The notes: a model not told the origin generated them from the letters alone. 64,000 nt of DNA from Pectobacterium carotovorum (GCA_016415585.1 CP066552.1:2914001-2978000); one strand, 5' to 3'. Positions 46,089-57,709 are shown, counted from the first letter of the stretch. Numbers and translations are program-made.

Positions 46089-46451
46089 TCAGGGCTGTTT
46101 ATGCAACGTACGTGCACTGCCATCAGGCAATATCAGCGTATAGCCCTCTTTTTCCTTGCTAAAGAACGCCACGGATTGACCCTGTTCTTTCGTCAGCGTG
46201 ATACCGTCCGGCGTAGGCCTCCAGCCTGCTGGCACATCAGATAGCAGCGCGTTTAAACACGGCGCATCACCCTCAAGACGCCAGGTGTTATCCACTAACG
46301 GCGTATTGTGCAGCACAACCTCACACTGCTGTTCCCCGCCACGCAATTGCCATACGCCGCTTAGCTCACTTGCTGAAGGCAACTTCAAACTACTCGCCAT
46401 ACATCCTCCGCTTATTGCACTTAACAGCGCCGCGATGATTAACTTTTTCAT
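46089..46451 (-). CDS. inh: Periplasmic serralysin inhibitor Inh
   Basis: A 120-residue AprI/Inh family protein. The signal peptide ([19 protein letters not shown]) is followed by [20 protein letters not shown], an eight-stranded barrel with two cysteines (C43 and C65 or so) that form the usual disulfide. The N-terminal trunk inserts into the protease active site and protects the cell. It lies between prtW and prtD, the standard position. Confidence 0.92.
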   Translation of the reverse strand: MKKLIIAALLSAISGGCMASSLKLPSASELSGVWQLRGGEQQCEVVLHNTPLVDNTWRLEGDAPCLNALLSDVPAGWRPTPDGITLTKEQGQSVAFFSKEKEGYTLILPDGSARTLHKQP

Positions 46452-46475
46452 AGTGGCCCCAAGTCGATAACAGAA

Positions 46476-46499
46476 AAGGACGGGGATTACCCCGTCCTT
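46476..46499 (-). terminator. Hairpin between prtW and inh
   Basis: A ten-base perfect stem (AAGGACGGGG / CCCCGTCCTT) with an ATTA or TAAT loop, followed on the minus strand by TTTTC. It lies about seven bases after the prtW stop. It probably attenuates, giving much more protease than inhibitor and transporter mRNA. Confidence 0.82.
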
Positions 46500-46505
46500 G
46501 CTACA

Positions 46506-48426
<1,921 letters not shown>

Positions 48427-50526
48427 CTATGGCATATCCCGCTGCTCAATCGGGAAAACGGGCAGCGCCGCCAGCAGCTGTGCGCCATAGCCTTTGGTCA
48501 GCAAACGACGATCGTAAATGACGATTTCACCAAAGCAGTCATGGCTACGAATAAGGCGTCCAACCTGTTGGATGAGGTTAAACGAGGCGCTGGGCAAACT
48601 TTGTACGATAAACGGATGCCGTTTGAGGCTTTTTAACCATTCGCCTTCCGTCAGGATCACCGGGCTGTCGATAGGCGGAAACGCGATTTTATGGATATGC
48701 ACCTGAGAAAGGAGATCCCCTTTCAGATCCAACCCTTCCGCAAAGGACTGTAAGCCAATCAACACACTAGTCTGACCTTCCTGTACCCGTTGCCGATGTA
48801 GCTCGACCAACCGGTAACGCGGCTTATCTCCCTGAACCAGCAGCATCAGGCGTAAATCGGTCACCTGCGTCAGGAAGAGTTGCATGGCACGCTGGCTGGC
48901 AAACAGCATCAGTATCCCTTTATGCTTATCCTGTTTTAACTCCGCCCGGAAAAACTGTGCCATCTCAGCAATATGCTGCGCCTCTGACTCCATCAGCGGT
49001 TCATAACGCATTTTGGGAATCACCAGACGCCCTTGCTCGCGGTGGTTGAACGGTGAATCCAGCGCGATAAAGGTGTCCCCTTCCTGCTCGCTCAGGCCAG
49101 AAAGCTCCTGTATACGCGCAAAACTGTTCAACGAGCGCAGCGTTGCCGAGGTCATCACAACGTGCGACACCTTCCCCCACAGCAGCCTTTCAAGCTGATC
49201 GCAGACGCGAATCCCCGCACAGTGCAGGTGAAGATGCGGCTGGTTATCGCGCATTTCCCGCGTAATCCATTTGGAGACCGGTGCGTTCGATGATTTCTCC
49301 ATCGCCGCCAATCGCCACAGTTTACTCATAGACTCAAGGTAGCCCTGTTGGCGACTCATTTTCAGTAATGCCTGATAGACACGCACCACGTCATGCTTGC
49401 CGGTTTTCTCGCTGAGATCGTTGAGCATATACTCTGCCAGCGCCCGCAGCGTATCCGTCAGTTTGAACAACCGCACGCAGAGTTCACGCATTTCATCCGA
49501 CATTTTGCCCATCGCAAAACGGTATTCGGTTTCCTGTCCGTCATGCGGAAGAAACAGCCCGCACATTTGCGAGAAAGACAGCACGCACTCGCGGATCTCC
49601 TCACAATGGCTGGTTAACCGCTCGCTGTTAGCGAGTCGCGGTGGCGATTTAGGGGCAAACTGCGCCATACATTGCCCGATAAGCTGCACCAGTTGTTCCA
49701 GTTGCGCCATCATATAAGCTGGATGAATATCGCCAGACATCTCCAGCGTATCGCGGGCAACATCGGGAATGTGGTGCCCTTCGTCGAGCACCAGCAGGAG
49801 ATTTTTAGGGGGAGGAAGTACCGATTCGCTTTCCATCGCTGCCATCACCAACGCATGGTTGGTCACCACAACATCGGCCTGTTCGATCTCACGCCGTGCG
49901 ATGAAGAACGGACACTCGCGGTAGTAATGGCAGTTGTGCGCGAGACAGTTCGCCTTGTCCGTACTCAGCTTCTGCCACAGGCTATCGTCAAGTGAATCCT
50001 GATAATGATCGCGCAGCCCATCCCAGGCATGACCTTGCAGTGCTTTCTCAAGCCGTACACAGGTGCGTTTTTCCTCCTTGCTGGCGGACATCAGTTCATC
50101 ATCCAGAAAGAGCGGTAAATCCCCCTGAGCGTCAGGATCGGTTGCCAGCATCGCCAGATTACGTGGGCAAATATAACGACGACGGCCAAATGCAGCGGTA
50201 AATTTCAGTTCGGGAATAAACTTCTGCAATAGCGGCAAATCTTTGCTGTAAATCTGATCCTGCAACGCCACATTCGCGGTACTGACCACCAGCGTTTTGT
50301 CCTCCGCACGCCCTACCGCAATACCCGGAATAAGGTAAGAAAGCGTTTTCCCGACGCCGGTTGGCGCTTCTATAGCCAGATGGCGCGGGTAATCGCCCGC
50401 CAGCGTTTTCGCCACTTCGGCAATCATCTGTCGTTGGGGTACGCGGGAAATAAAATCCGGGATTTGCTCTTGCAGGGCCTTATACCATTGACCAATCTGC
50501 AATTTTATTGCGGGGGACAGCGCCAT
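48427..50526 (-). CDS. dinG: ATP-dependent helicase DinG
   Basis: A 699-residue XPD-like 5'-3' helicase. Walker A is EAPTGVGKTLSYL, the DEAH-type box is LLVLDEGHH, and the Fe-S cysteines are in RYICPRN and CLAHNCHYYRECPFF. The C-terminal motif VI is NLIQQVGRLIRS. It unwinds R-loops and D-loops. The start at 50526 (MALSPAIK) matches E. coli DinG; the longer frame adds 11 residues. The basic tail of E. coli DinG is missing. No LexA box was found upstream, and ybiB no longer follows it. Confidence 0.92.
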   Translation of the reverse strand: MALSPAIKLQIGQWYKALQEQIPDFISRVPQRQMIAEVAKTLAGDYPRHLAIEAPTGVGKTLSYLIPGIAVGRAEDKTLVVSTANVALQDQIYSKDLPLLQKFIPELKFTAAFGRRRYICPRNLAMLATDPDAQGDLPLFLDDELMSASKEEKRTCVRLEKALQGHAWDGLRDHYQDSLDDSLWQKLSTDKANCLAHNCHYYRECPFFIARREIEQADVVVTNHALVMAAMESESVLPPPKNLLLVLDEGHHIPDVARDTLEMSGDIHPAYMMAQLEQLVQLIGQCMAQFAPKSPPRLANSERLTSHCEEIRECVLSFSQMCGLFLPHDGQETEYRFAMGKMSDEMRELCVRLFKLTDTLRALAEYMLNDLSEKTGKHDVVRVYQALLKMSRQQGYLESMSKLWRLAAMEKSSNAPVSKWITREMRDNQPHLHLHCAGIRVCDQLERLLWGKVSHVVMTSATLRSLNSFARIQELSGLSEQEGDTFIALDSPFNHREQGRLVIPKMRYEPLMESEAQHIAEMAQFFRAELKQDKHKGILMLFASQRAMQLFLTQVTDLRLMLLVQGDKPRYRLVELHRQRVQEGQTSVLIGLQSFAEGLDLKGDLLSQVHIHKIAFPPIDSPVILTEGEWLKSLKRHPFIVQSLPSASFNLIQQVGRLIRSHDCFGEIVIYDRRLLTKGYGAQLLAALPVFPIEQRDMP

Positions 50527-50705
50527 GCATACTCTGTATCTGGGTAATCTGGCCGCCATTGTCCCACAGACGCCCGGCGACGTCAGCCGATATCACGTTC
50601 GCGACAATTCCGGCCTCGACAATCGTCTGCACAGCGATTAGGGTAAACCCTATCTGTGTCGCAAGCGGTAAACGCTATTTTCGTAAACAATAGCTTCGGT
50701 AAATT

Positions 50706-51551
50706 ATGTCTTCAGTCCACGCCATTAACCAATCGTACTGGTTTTCGCCACGGTTACCGCATGTTGAAAGCCGCAGCACGCGCAATAGCAGCCACGCCTA
50801 TAAAACACACAGCCACGCGCAATTCTCGATTGGGGCGATAGAACACGGCGAAACGCTTTGCCATTACCGCAACGAAACCCATCACTTACAGGTTGGCGAC
50901 CTGATTTTCATCGATCCACAACAGCCGCACAGCTGTAACCCACTTCCTGGAAAAACACGCAGTTATCACATGCTTTATCTGGATACCGAGTGGTGTCTCG
51001 ATCAGATTGCGACGCACAGTGGTTATCAAGCGGATACCTTGCGTTGCAGCCGCGTTGTCCTACGCGATCCCGCACTGTTTATACGTTATCAACACGTAGT
51101 GACCCTGCTGTATCGGGGAGACATTGCGTCGGCAGATCATCACCTCAGAGCGATGCTGGAACCGATTTGGCGGCAATATTGCCTGCCTGCGCCGTCCTGT
51201 TTGCCCGCCTTACCCCATCATGCTTCGCAAACCACGACGCGACACGTACGCGAACGTCTGCTGAATAATTTGCAAGAATCGCCCTCGCTGGAAACACTAG
51301 CGGAAGAGCTGAACCTGCGACGTGAAACCATCGTGCGACAGTTTCGTCATGATACGGGCATTACACCGATGGCATTTCTTAATAATGCCCGTATTGAGTA
51401 TGCTAAATCGCTGCTGAAACAAGGCACGCCGCTGGTTGATGCCAGCTATCAAAGCGGCTTCTGCGATCAAAGCCATTTCCACAAAACGTTTGTGCACTAC
51501 ACTGCCGCGACACCGGGTCAGTACGCGCGATCAATATTTGACAATAAATAG
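50706..51551 (+). CDS. AraC-family transcriptional regulator
   Basis: A 281-residue regulator with an N-terminal cupin sensor domain (HSHAQFSIGAIEHGET, VGDLIFIDPQQPHSCNP) and a C-terminal pair of AraC helix-turn-helix motifs (SLETLAEELNLRRETIVRQF; SYQSGFCDQSHFHKTF). It probably controls the LysE-type exporter that begins 52 bases downstream on the same strand. The effector is unknown, possibly an amino acid given this neighbour. Confidence 0.85.
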   Translation: MSSVHAINQSYWFSPRLPHVESRSTRNSSHAYKTHSHAQFSIGAIEHGETLCHYRNETHHLQVGDLIFIDPQQPHSCNPLPGKTRSYHMLYLDTEWCLDQIATHSGYQADTLRCSRVVLRDPALFIRYQHVVTLLYRGDIASADHHLRAMLEPIWRQYCLPAPSCLPALPHHASQTTTRHVRERLLNNLQESPSLETLAEELNLRRETIVRQFRHDTGITPMAFLNNARIEYAKSLLKQGTPLVDASYQSGFCDQSHFHKTFVHYTAATPGQYARSIFDNK

Positions 51552-51603
51552 CGGGACACCTTGTCTAGACTGACCTCGATTACTTACCGAGGTCAGAAAT
51601 AGC

Positions 51604-52251
51604 ATGTTCATCAATACCCTTTTTTCCGCCGATTCTCTCTTTCCCACCCACTTTCCTGCTCTGGCGCTGGCGCATTTTGTGGCGCTCCTGAGCCCAGGCC
51701 CGGACTTCTTTCTGCTGACGGCCTATGCCATTCGCTACCGACTGCGCGGCAGTGCGGGAATTTGTCTGGGCATCGCGCTGGGCAACGGCATTTACATTCT
51801 GCTGGCAGCGATCGGCTGGGCAGGTATTCAATATTCGCCCACGCTTTTTACCTTCATCGAATTAGCCGGGGCGGCATATCTGCTCTGGGTTGGCTATCAG
51901 TTAGTGAAAAGTCGTTCTGTGCTATCGCTACAGGCAGAACAGCAGTCCGACCGTTGCCCGACGCTGCGTAAACAAATCCTGCTGGGGCTCGGTTCAGCAC
52001 TGTTGAACCCCAAGAACATGCTGTTCTACATCAGCCTGATGACCAGCATTCTTGGGCAACATGTGACACCTACGCAGCAAGTCGTCAGCGGTAGCTGGAT
52101 GTTTTCTGTCGTTCTGGTGTGGGATCTATTGATCGCCGCGCTGATCGCTCGCCCGCTGATTCAGCAGCGTTTAACCCGCTGGCTTAACCCGATTGAACGC
52201 GGAGCCGGTGTCATTCTGATGTTTTTCGGTCTACTGCTGTTATTTCGGTAA
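51604..52251 (+). CDS. LysE/RhtB-family amino-acid exporter
   Basis: A 215-residue protein with six hydrophobic helices and the LysE motif ALLSPGPDFFLLTAYAIRY near the N-terminus and GLGSALLNPKNMLFYISL in the middle. Family members export amino acids or their analogues. It follows the AraC regulator gene and is probably controlled by it. The last codons and the stop are part of a 15-bp tandem repeat. Confidence 0.86.
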   Translation: MFINTLFSADSLFPTHFPALALAHFVALLSPGPDFFLLTAYAIRYRLRGSAGICLGIALGNGIYILLAAIGWAGIQYSPTLFTFIELAGAAYLLWVGYQLVKSRSVLSLQAEQQSDRCPTLRKQILLGLGSALLNPKNMLFYISLMTSILGQHVTPTQQVVSGSWMFSVVLVWDLLIAALIARPLIQQRLTRWLNPIERGAGVILMFFGLLLLFR

Positions 52252-52297
52252 TTGTTATTTCGGTAATTGTTATTTCGGTAATTGTTATTTCGGTAAT
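52238..52297 (+). repeat. Four exact 15-bp tandem repeats at the lysE-type stop
   Basis: TGTTATTTCGGTAAT is repeated four times without a change. The first copy contains the TAA stop of the exporter gene, so copy number does not affect the protein. Perfect identity points to recent expansion by slippage. Confidence 0.95.
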
Positions 52298-52387
52298 GAA
52301 GGGCAGTTAAAAAGCGCGGAGCGTTTTGGCCTTGTTTCATGGGCGGAAGGCTTTATAATTCGGGGCAATTAACAAAAGGATAACCTG

Positions 52388-52495
52388 ATGACTCTTAAAA
52401 AAATCGGTATTATCGGTCTTTTTGCCCTGCTCGCCTTAGGTGGAATGTCTGGCATGATGCTGGTGGGCTACATTATTATCGAGCACGCGGGCTGA
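52388..52495 (+). CDS. Small membrane protein, 35 residues
   Basis: ATG at 52388 with AAGGAT seven bases upstream. The 35-residue product starts MTLKKIGIIGLFALLALGG and consists of one hydrophobic helix (about residues 5-30) ending in IIIEHAG. A -10-like TATAAT lies at about 52353. I do not recognise it as a named protein, but signals and composition fit a real small membrane protein. Confidence 0.65.
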   Translation: MTLKKIGIIGLFALLALGGMSGMMLVGYIIIEHAG

Positions 52496-52599
52496 GGCTT
52501 TCGGCCCGCCGCACTCCCCCTATCTTACAGCACAAATTTACGGTAAGAATGCACGAACAGTGCCGCACGGAAACGCGGCAATTAACGCGGTTATTTAGG

Positions 52600-52688
52600 C
52601 TAACGTGACTGTTCAGACTAACGTGGTTGTTCGGGCTAGCGTGATTTTTTAACTAATGTGACTGTTTTAACTCATGCGACTGTTCTGA
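52600..52688 (-). repeat. Five imperfect 17-18-bp repeats at the 3' end of idi
   Basis: Five copies of about CTAACGTGACTGTTCAGA follow each other. Two lie within idi and encode its last residues (HELKQSH and neighbours), and the rest are downstream. The array differs in sequence from the repeat at the exporter gene. Confidence 0.75.
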
Positions 52689-53210
52689 CTGAAACGTCTG
52701 CCAGTAATCAGGAATACGCGCGAAGGTCAGTTGGAACCAGGCCGTAAACTGGTCGGGCGTCGTCGCCATCCGCTGTGCAACCTCGTCTATCGACTCGTAC
52801 GCATAGTTCGACACTTCATCGGGATTCATCTGCGGCACATCGTCCGTCACGCCAAAATACACATGCCCCAGTTCATGCTCAATCAGCCCGTTATCCAGCG
52901 GCAAACGATAGGTCAGCGTAAACATCGGCGTCAGCGCACAGCGTAGCCCCATTTCCTCATACAAGCGGCGATGTGCTGCCTGCAACGTCTCTTCACCGGG
53001 CGCAGGATGGCTACAGCAGGTATTACTCCATAGACCGCCGCTGTGATATTTCTCCACTGCCCGCTGCTGCAATAACAACTGCTGGCGAGAGTTGAAGATA
53101 TAGACGGTAATCGCACGATGTAATACTCCTTTTACATGCGCTTCCTGTTTTTCCATTACGCCCGTTGGCCTGTCATTTTCATCAACCAGCACCACTTCGG
53201 TCAACGGCAT
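52653..53210 (-). CDS. idi: Isopentenyl-diphosphate delta-isomerase
   Basis: A 185-residue type 1 Idi of the Nudix fold. It has HRAITVYIFNSRQQLLLQQR, the catalytic cysteine in SNTCCSHPAPGE, the Nudix-like AAHRRLYEEMG and the metal-binding glutamate in LIEHELGHVY. It interconverts IPP and DMAPP. The start at 53210 (MPLTEVVLV) is backed by AGGAGAAAGG; an upstream in-frame ATG adds five residues. The extreme C-terminus is built from the local repeat. Confidence 0.93.
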   Translation of the reverse strand: MPLTEVVLVDENDRPTGVMEKQEAHVKGVLHRAITVYIFNSRQQLLLQQRAVEKYHSGGLWSNTCCSHPAPGEETLQAAHRRLYEEMGLRCALTPMFTLTYRLPLDNGLIEHELGHVYFGVTDDVPQMNPDEVSNYAYESIDEVAQRMATTPDQFTAWFQLTFARIPDYWQTFQSEQSHELKQSH

Positions 53211-53271
53211 ACCTTTCTCCTGCAATACCTGATTCTCCGGAAATCACACTGTATTACGATCATCACAATGC

Positions 53272-53302
53272 GTCTCGCCGCCGGAATTTTCGACGGCGAG
53301 AC
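53272..53302. terminator. Hairpin after bglX
   Basis: Nine-base arms GTCTCGCCG and CGGCGAGAC enclose 13 bases. It begins just after the bglX stop on the minus strand and upstream of idi. No clear T run. Confidence 0.6.
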
Positions 53303-53310
53303 AAACATTA

Positions 53311-55617
53311 TTATAGCAGGGTGAAGCTGTCGCTCTTCACACGCTGTGAATCCAGACCAATCATCACGTCGAATTTGCCAGGTTCCACCACCTGCTGCAT
53401 GCGGGCATTGTAGAACTTCAGCGCTTCCTGATCGAGCGTGAAGGTGACCGTACGGGATTCTCCCGGCTGTAACATCACCTTCTCAAAGCCACGCAGCTCT
53501 TTCAGCGGACGACTGATGGAAGCCACCACGTCATGGAGATACAGCTGCACTACCGTTTCCCCTGCACGGTTACCGGTATTTTTCACCGTGACGCTGGCGT
53601 TGATCGTCCCATTACGCTTCATCGTCTGGCTGGATAAACGCACGTCTGACACACTGAAGGTGGTGTAGCTCAGGCCGTAACCAAACGGATAGAGCGGCCC
53701 ATTAGCTTCATCGTAGTAGTGAGAGGTATATTTGCCTGGATTTTCCGGCGTGTAAGGACGACCTGACGGCAGGTGATTGTAATAAATCGGGATCTGACCG
53801 ACGGAGCGTGGGAAGGACATCGGCAGTTTGCCAGATGGGTTATAGTCGCCAAACAGCACATCGGCGATCGCATTGCCGCCTTCCGTGCCGCTGAACCAGG
53901 TTTCCAGTAACGCATCGGCCTGCTGATCTTCACGCACCAACGCCAGAGGACGTCCGTTCATCAGCACCAGAACCAGCGGTTTACCCGTGGCTTTCAGCGC
54001 CGTAATCAGATCGCGCTGACCTTGCGGCAGGTCGATGTTCGAACGGCTGGATGCTTCATGCGCCATCCCGGCCGCTTCACCAACAACGGCGACCACCACA
54101 TCAGCCTTCTTCGCTGCGGCTACGGCTTCATCGATCATTACCTGCGGAGGACGTTTATCTACCTGAACGGCATCTTCATACTGATTCAGGAAATCAATAA
54201 TCCCTTTGTGATTACTGACGTTGGCACCTTTGGCATAGAGAATGGTGGCTTTATCGCCGACGGCATTCTTCAGGCCCTGATAAACGGTAATCGTCTGTTT
54301 CGTGACGCCTGCGGCAGACCAGCTACCCATCGTATCGCGCTGGCTGTCAGCCAATGGCCCCACCACGGCAATCGTGCCTTCTTTCTTCAACGGCAGCGTT
54401 TGCAGGCGATTTTTCAACAGCACCAGACTTTTACGCGCCACGTCACGCGCGTCCAGACGGTGTAAGCGACTTTCCGCGTTAGTATCTACCGGATCGGAAC
54501 CGACTGGCCCCAAATGACGATACGGATCTTCAAACAGCCCCATATCGTATTTCACGTTCAGCACCTGACGGCTGGCATCGTCAATCTCCTGCACGCTCAC
54601 CGCCCCGCTTTTCACCAGCTCAGGCAGATAGCGCACGAAATACTCGTCGCTCATGCTCATGCCGATACCGGATTTAATCGCCAGACGCGATGCATCACGC
54701 GGATCGCTGGCCACACCGTGCTTAATCAGCTCTTTAATCGCGCCGTGATCGGTAATGGTGATGCCTTTGAAATTCCACTGATCGCGCAGAACCTCTTTCA
54801 GCAACCAGCTATTTGAGGTGGCTGGCGTACCGTTGATTGAGTTCAACGCAACCATCACGCCGCTGCTGCCCGCGTCAATCGCCGCTTTGTAAGGCGGCAT
54901 ATAGTCCTGGAACATGCGCTGAGGGCTCATGTCCACGGTGTTATAGTCGCGTCCGCCTTCCACCGCACCGTAGAGCGCGTAGTGTTTTACGCTGGTCATC
55001 AGCGAGTGGCGTCCGGTTACGTCATCGCCCTGAAAGGATTTGACTACCACACCGGCAATTTTGCTGGTCAGCCAAGTATCTTCTCCGAAGCCCTCTGACA
55101 CACGGCCCCAGCGCGGATCGCGGGTGATATCCACCATCGGCGCCCAGGTCATGTTCAGACCGTCTTCCGTCGCTTCATACGCCGCTACGCGCGCACTTTT
55201 CGCAATCGCGTCCATATCCCAACTGGAGGCTAGCCCCAGCGCGATAGGGAAAATCGTGCGCTGGCCATGCACCACATCGTAGGCGAAAAACAGCGGAATT
55301 TTCAGGCGACTGAGCTGCATAACCTGATCTTGCATCTCACGGATATCTGGACGGGTCACTGTATTAAAAATCGCGCCAACCTGGCCGTTTCTGATCATTT
55401 CCCGAATGGCTTCTTTCGGGTTATCCGTCCCGACGCTGATTAATCGGAGCTGGCCGATTTTCTCTTCCAGCGTCATTTTCTTCAGCAGATCCGTGACAAA
55501 CGCATCACGTTGCTGATGTGAAGGCGATATTGAGGCTGGCGCAGACGTCAGCTCCTGCGCAAACGCCGGATTACAGGCAAGTCCAATTGCTATAGTCAGT
55601 GAAGTAAGCCATTTCAT
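53311..55617 (-). CDS. bglX: Periplasmic beta-glucosidase BglX (GH3)
   Basis: A 768-residue glycoside hydrolase family 3 enzyme. The signal peptide (MKWLTSLTIAIGLACNPAFA) is followed by the TIM-barrel domain with the nucleophile aspartate in GITITDHGAIKEL (about residue 288), the alpha/beta sandwich, and a C-terminal fibronectin type III-like domain (NRAGETVVQLYLHD). It hydrolyses beta-glucosides in the periplasm, for example cellobiose-type sugars from plants. Close to E. coli BglX in length and order of domains. Confidence 0.95.
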   Translation of the reverse strand: MKWLTSLTIAIGLACNPAFAQELTSAPASISPSHQQRDAFVTDLLKKMTLEEKIGQLRLISVGTDNPKEAIREMIRNGQVGAIFNTVTRPDIREMQDQVMQLSRLKIPLFFAYDVVHGQRTIFPIALGLASSWDMDAIAKSARVAAYEATEDGLNMTWAPMVDITRDPRWGRVSEGFGEDTWLTSKIAGVVVKSFQGDDVTGRHSLMTSVKHYALYGAVEGGRDYNTVDMSPQRMFQDYMPPYKAAIDAGSSGVMVALNSINGTPATSNSWLLKEVLRDQWNFKGITITDHGAIKELIKHGVASDPRDASRLAIKSGIGMSMSDEYFVRYLPELVKSGAVSVQEIDDASRQVLNVKYDMGLFEDPYRHLGPVGSDPVDTNAESRLHRLDARDVARKSLVLLKNRLQTLPLKKEGTIAVVGPLADSQRDTMGSWSAAGVTKQTITVYQGLKNAVGDKATILYAKGANVSNHKGIIDFLNQYEDAVQVDKRPPQVMIDEAVAAAKKADVVVAVVGEAAGMAHEASSRSNIDLPQGQRDLITALKATGKPLVLVLMNGRPLALVREDQQADALLETWFSGTEGGNAIADVLFGDYNPSGKLPMSFPRSVGQIPIYYNHLPSGRPYTPENPGKYTSHYYDEANGPLYPFGYGLSYTTFSVSDVRLSSQTMKRNGTINASVTVKNTGNRAGETVVQLYLHDVVASISRPLKELRGFEKVMLQPGESRTVTFTLDQEALKFYNARMQQVVEPGKFDVMIGLDSQRVKSDSFTLL

Positions 55618-56017
55618 TCGTTATAAAGACCCAGTCAATCTAGGCGTCAGAGCGTCAGGTCAGAGCAAGGCGCTGAAGCACAAGACAGGTTGAAGATTCC
55701 GACGGTCACATCCCTTCTCTGACAAGGCAAAAAATACCTTCTCCTGCCTTAAGCGAATAAGGCTTCCCGATAGTGGTTGCCGCACCGACGCACTCAAATG
55801 CACAGCGCGTAATATAGTGCATTTATTGAGGTTTCATTTACTAAAAACTGCAAGAATAATGCTAAACGATACGCATAATTCACATTCCCTACCTTTCGTT
55901 TGCATCATCATCCTGATAGCAATGCGCAAAACCGATAGATAAGCCACGGAGAGGAGGATGATTTCTCCCACCTTTCGTGCTAATGCTAAGGCTTCGTTAA
56001 CACAAGGAGCCTCAGAC
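55618..56017. other. bglX-GST divergent intergenic region
   Basis: About 400 bases between divergent genes with no coding sequence that I trust. Probably holds both promoters; no operator is recognisable. Confidence 0.4.
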
Positions 56018-56704
56018 ATGTATCAGCTGTATATCGCCAATAAAAACTATTCGTCCTGGTCACTGCGTCCGTGGGTGCTGTTGAAAGCACTGTCGATTCC
56101 TTTCGAAGAGAAACTGGTCGCCTTTGCGCCGGGCATGGCACAGCCGGCATTTAAGGCCTTTTCGCCGACGGCAAAAGTCCCCTGCCTGATCGATGGCGAG
56201 ACCACTGTCTGGGATTCGTTGGCGATTACCGAATATCTGGCCGAACAACATCCCAGCGTCTGGCCTGCTGATGCCAAAACCCGCGCCTGGGCGCGCTGCG
56301 CCGCCGCCGAAATGCATTCTGGCTTTACCGCACTGCGTAACATCTGTTCTATGAGCTGCGGGGTACGCGTCAGAATGAGCGAGATCCCTCCGGCGCTCAG
56401 CAACGACATTAACCGCATTTGCGAACTATGGCGGGAAGGGTTGACGCGTTTTAGTGGGCCGTTTCTGGCAGGAAAACAGTTCTCGGCGGTGGACGCATTC
56501 TTTGCGCCGGTTGTCTTCCGTATCAAAACCTATCAGCTTCCTGTCTCACCGGAAGCAGCCACCTATTGCGAGCATCTGTTAGCGCAGCCTGCCATGCAGT
56601 GCTGGCTAGAGGATGCCTTAGCGGAAACCTGGCGTGAGGCCGAGCATGACGAAGAAGTGAAAAAAGCGGGTGAAGTCGTAGAGGATTTACGCGCTCGCGC
56701 CTAG
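56018..56704 (+). CDS. Glutathione S-transferase family protein
   Basis: A 228-residue protein. The N-terminal thioredoxin-like domain (residues 1-80) has LYIANKNYSSWSLRPWVLLK with the active-site serine region, the cis-proline AKVPCLIDGE and DSLAITEYLAEQHP, followed by an all-helical C-terminal domain. It is a soluble GST of unknown substrate. ATG 56018 has AAGGAG nine bases upstream; the longer frame adds 20 residues. A long hairpin follows. Confidence 0.87.
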   Translation: MYQLYIANKNYSSWSLRPWVLLKALSIPFEEKLVAFAPGMAQPAFKAFSPTAKVPCLIDGETTVWDSLAITEYLAEQHPSVWPADAKTRAWARCAAAEMHSGFTALRNICSMSCGVRVRMSEIPPALSNDINRICELWREGLTRFSGPFLAGKQFSAVDAFFAPVVFRIKTYQLPVSPEAATYCEHLLAQPAMQCWLEDALAETWREAEHDEEVKKAGEVVEDLRARA

Positions 56705-56723
56705 CGCCACCGTCCAAACTCGC

Positions 56724-56749
56724 CCCCTTCCCACAGTAGTGGGAAGGGG
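56724..56749. terminator. Perfect hairpin between GST and pbpG
   Basis: An 11-base perfect stem (CCCCTTCCCAC / GTGGGAAGGGG) with an AGTA loop, between two convergent genes. No T run; it may be a dispersed extragenic palindrome acting as a terminator. Confidence 0.65.
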
Positions 56750-56761
56750 AAGGGAAACGGG

Positions 56762-57709
56762 TTACTCCGTTTCGAGACTCGCCATGCTCTGCGGTTGACG
56801 AGAAGCCAGCGATTTTTGTTTCTTATAGCTCAACGCAGCGGCAGGCACCTCGCTAACCTTACCGGTTTCAATCCACTTGCGCAGGCGGTTAGCATCTGCA
56901 AAGTGCGTATATTTTCCGAAGGCATCCAACACCACCAGCGCAACAGGTCGCTGATTAATGACCGTACGCATCACCAGACAGTGTCCCGCCTGATTCGTGA
57001 AGCCTGTTTTAGTCAGTTGAATGCTCCAATCCTCTTTATAGATCAGATGGTTCGTATTTCTGAACGGCAGGCTATACACGGGGTGAGAGAACGTCGCCGT
57101 TTTCTCCTGCATGGTACTAAGCTGGCCCAGCAGCGGATATTGCTTGCTGGCAATCAAGAGCTTGGTGAGATCGCGGGCAGTCGAGACATTATTGATAGAC
57201 AGCCCAGTCGGCTCTACATAGCGCGTGTGGGTCATCCCCAACGCACGGGCTTTAGCATTCATCGCGCGGATAAACGCCTGATAGCCGCCCGGATAGTGGT
57301 GCGCCAGACTGGCAGCAGCACGGTTTTCTGATGACATCAGGGCCAGTAGCAGCATGTCTCGGCGGCTGATCTCACTGTTCAGACGAACGCGCGAGTAGAC
57401 CCCTTTCATTTCTTTCGTCTGGCTAATATCGACAGAGATGATTTCATCCAGCGGTTGATTGGCATCCAGCACCACCAGCGCCGTCATCAGTTTCGTCACC
57501 GAAGCAATCGGCACCACCACGTCAGGATTGCTGGAATAAAGGATGTGGTTATCACGTAGATCCACCACCATGGCACTACCGGAAGCAATTTCCTGATGCG
57601 CAGTGCCAGCGGAGTACGTCGGCGCTTTCGCCACAGCCTGAGGCAACATCACAGCATGGGTTGATAGCACCAACAGGCCAAAAAGAGAAAGCTTAAAATT
57701 TTTAGTCAT
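56762..57709 (-). CDS. pbpG: D-alanyl-D-alanine endopeptidase PbpG (PBP7)
   Basis: A 315-residue penicillin-binding protein with a signal peptide ([20 protein letters not shown]...). The three catalytic motifs are SVTK (S70-K73), SEN (S126-N128) and KTG (K233-G235). PBP7 cuts DD-crosslinks in peptidoglycan. In E. coli pbpG lies close to bglX, so this part keeps the ancestral neighbourhood even though dld is absent here. Confidence 0.92.
   Translation of the reverse strand: MTKNFKLSLFGLLVLSTHAVMLPQAVAKAPTYSAGTAHQEIASGSAMVVDLRDNHILYSSNPDVVVPIASVTKLMTALVVLDANQPLDEIISVDISQTKEMKGVYSRVRLNSEISRRDMLLLALMSSENRAAASLAHHYPGGYQAFIRAMNAKARALGMTHTRYVEPTGLSINNVSTARDLTKLLIASKQYPLLGQLSTMQEKTATFSHPVYSLPFRNTNHLIYKEDWSIQLTKTGFTNQAGHCLVMRTVINQRPVALVVLDAFGKYTHFADANRLRKWIETGKVSEVPAAALSYKKQKSLASRQPQSMASLETE

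Noticed and set aside
50527..50705. LexA box before dinG
   Set aside because: Only CTGTAT half-sites occur. No CTG-N10-CAG was found in the region, so I do not annotate one.
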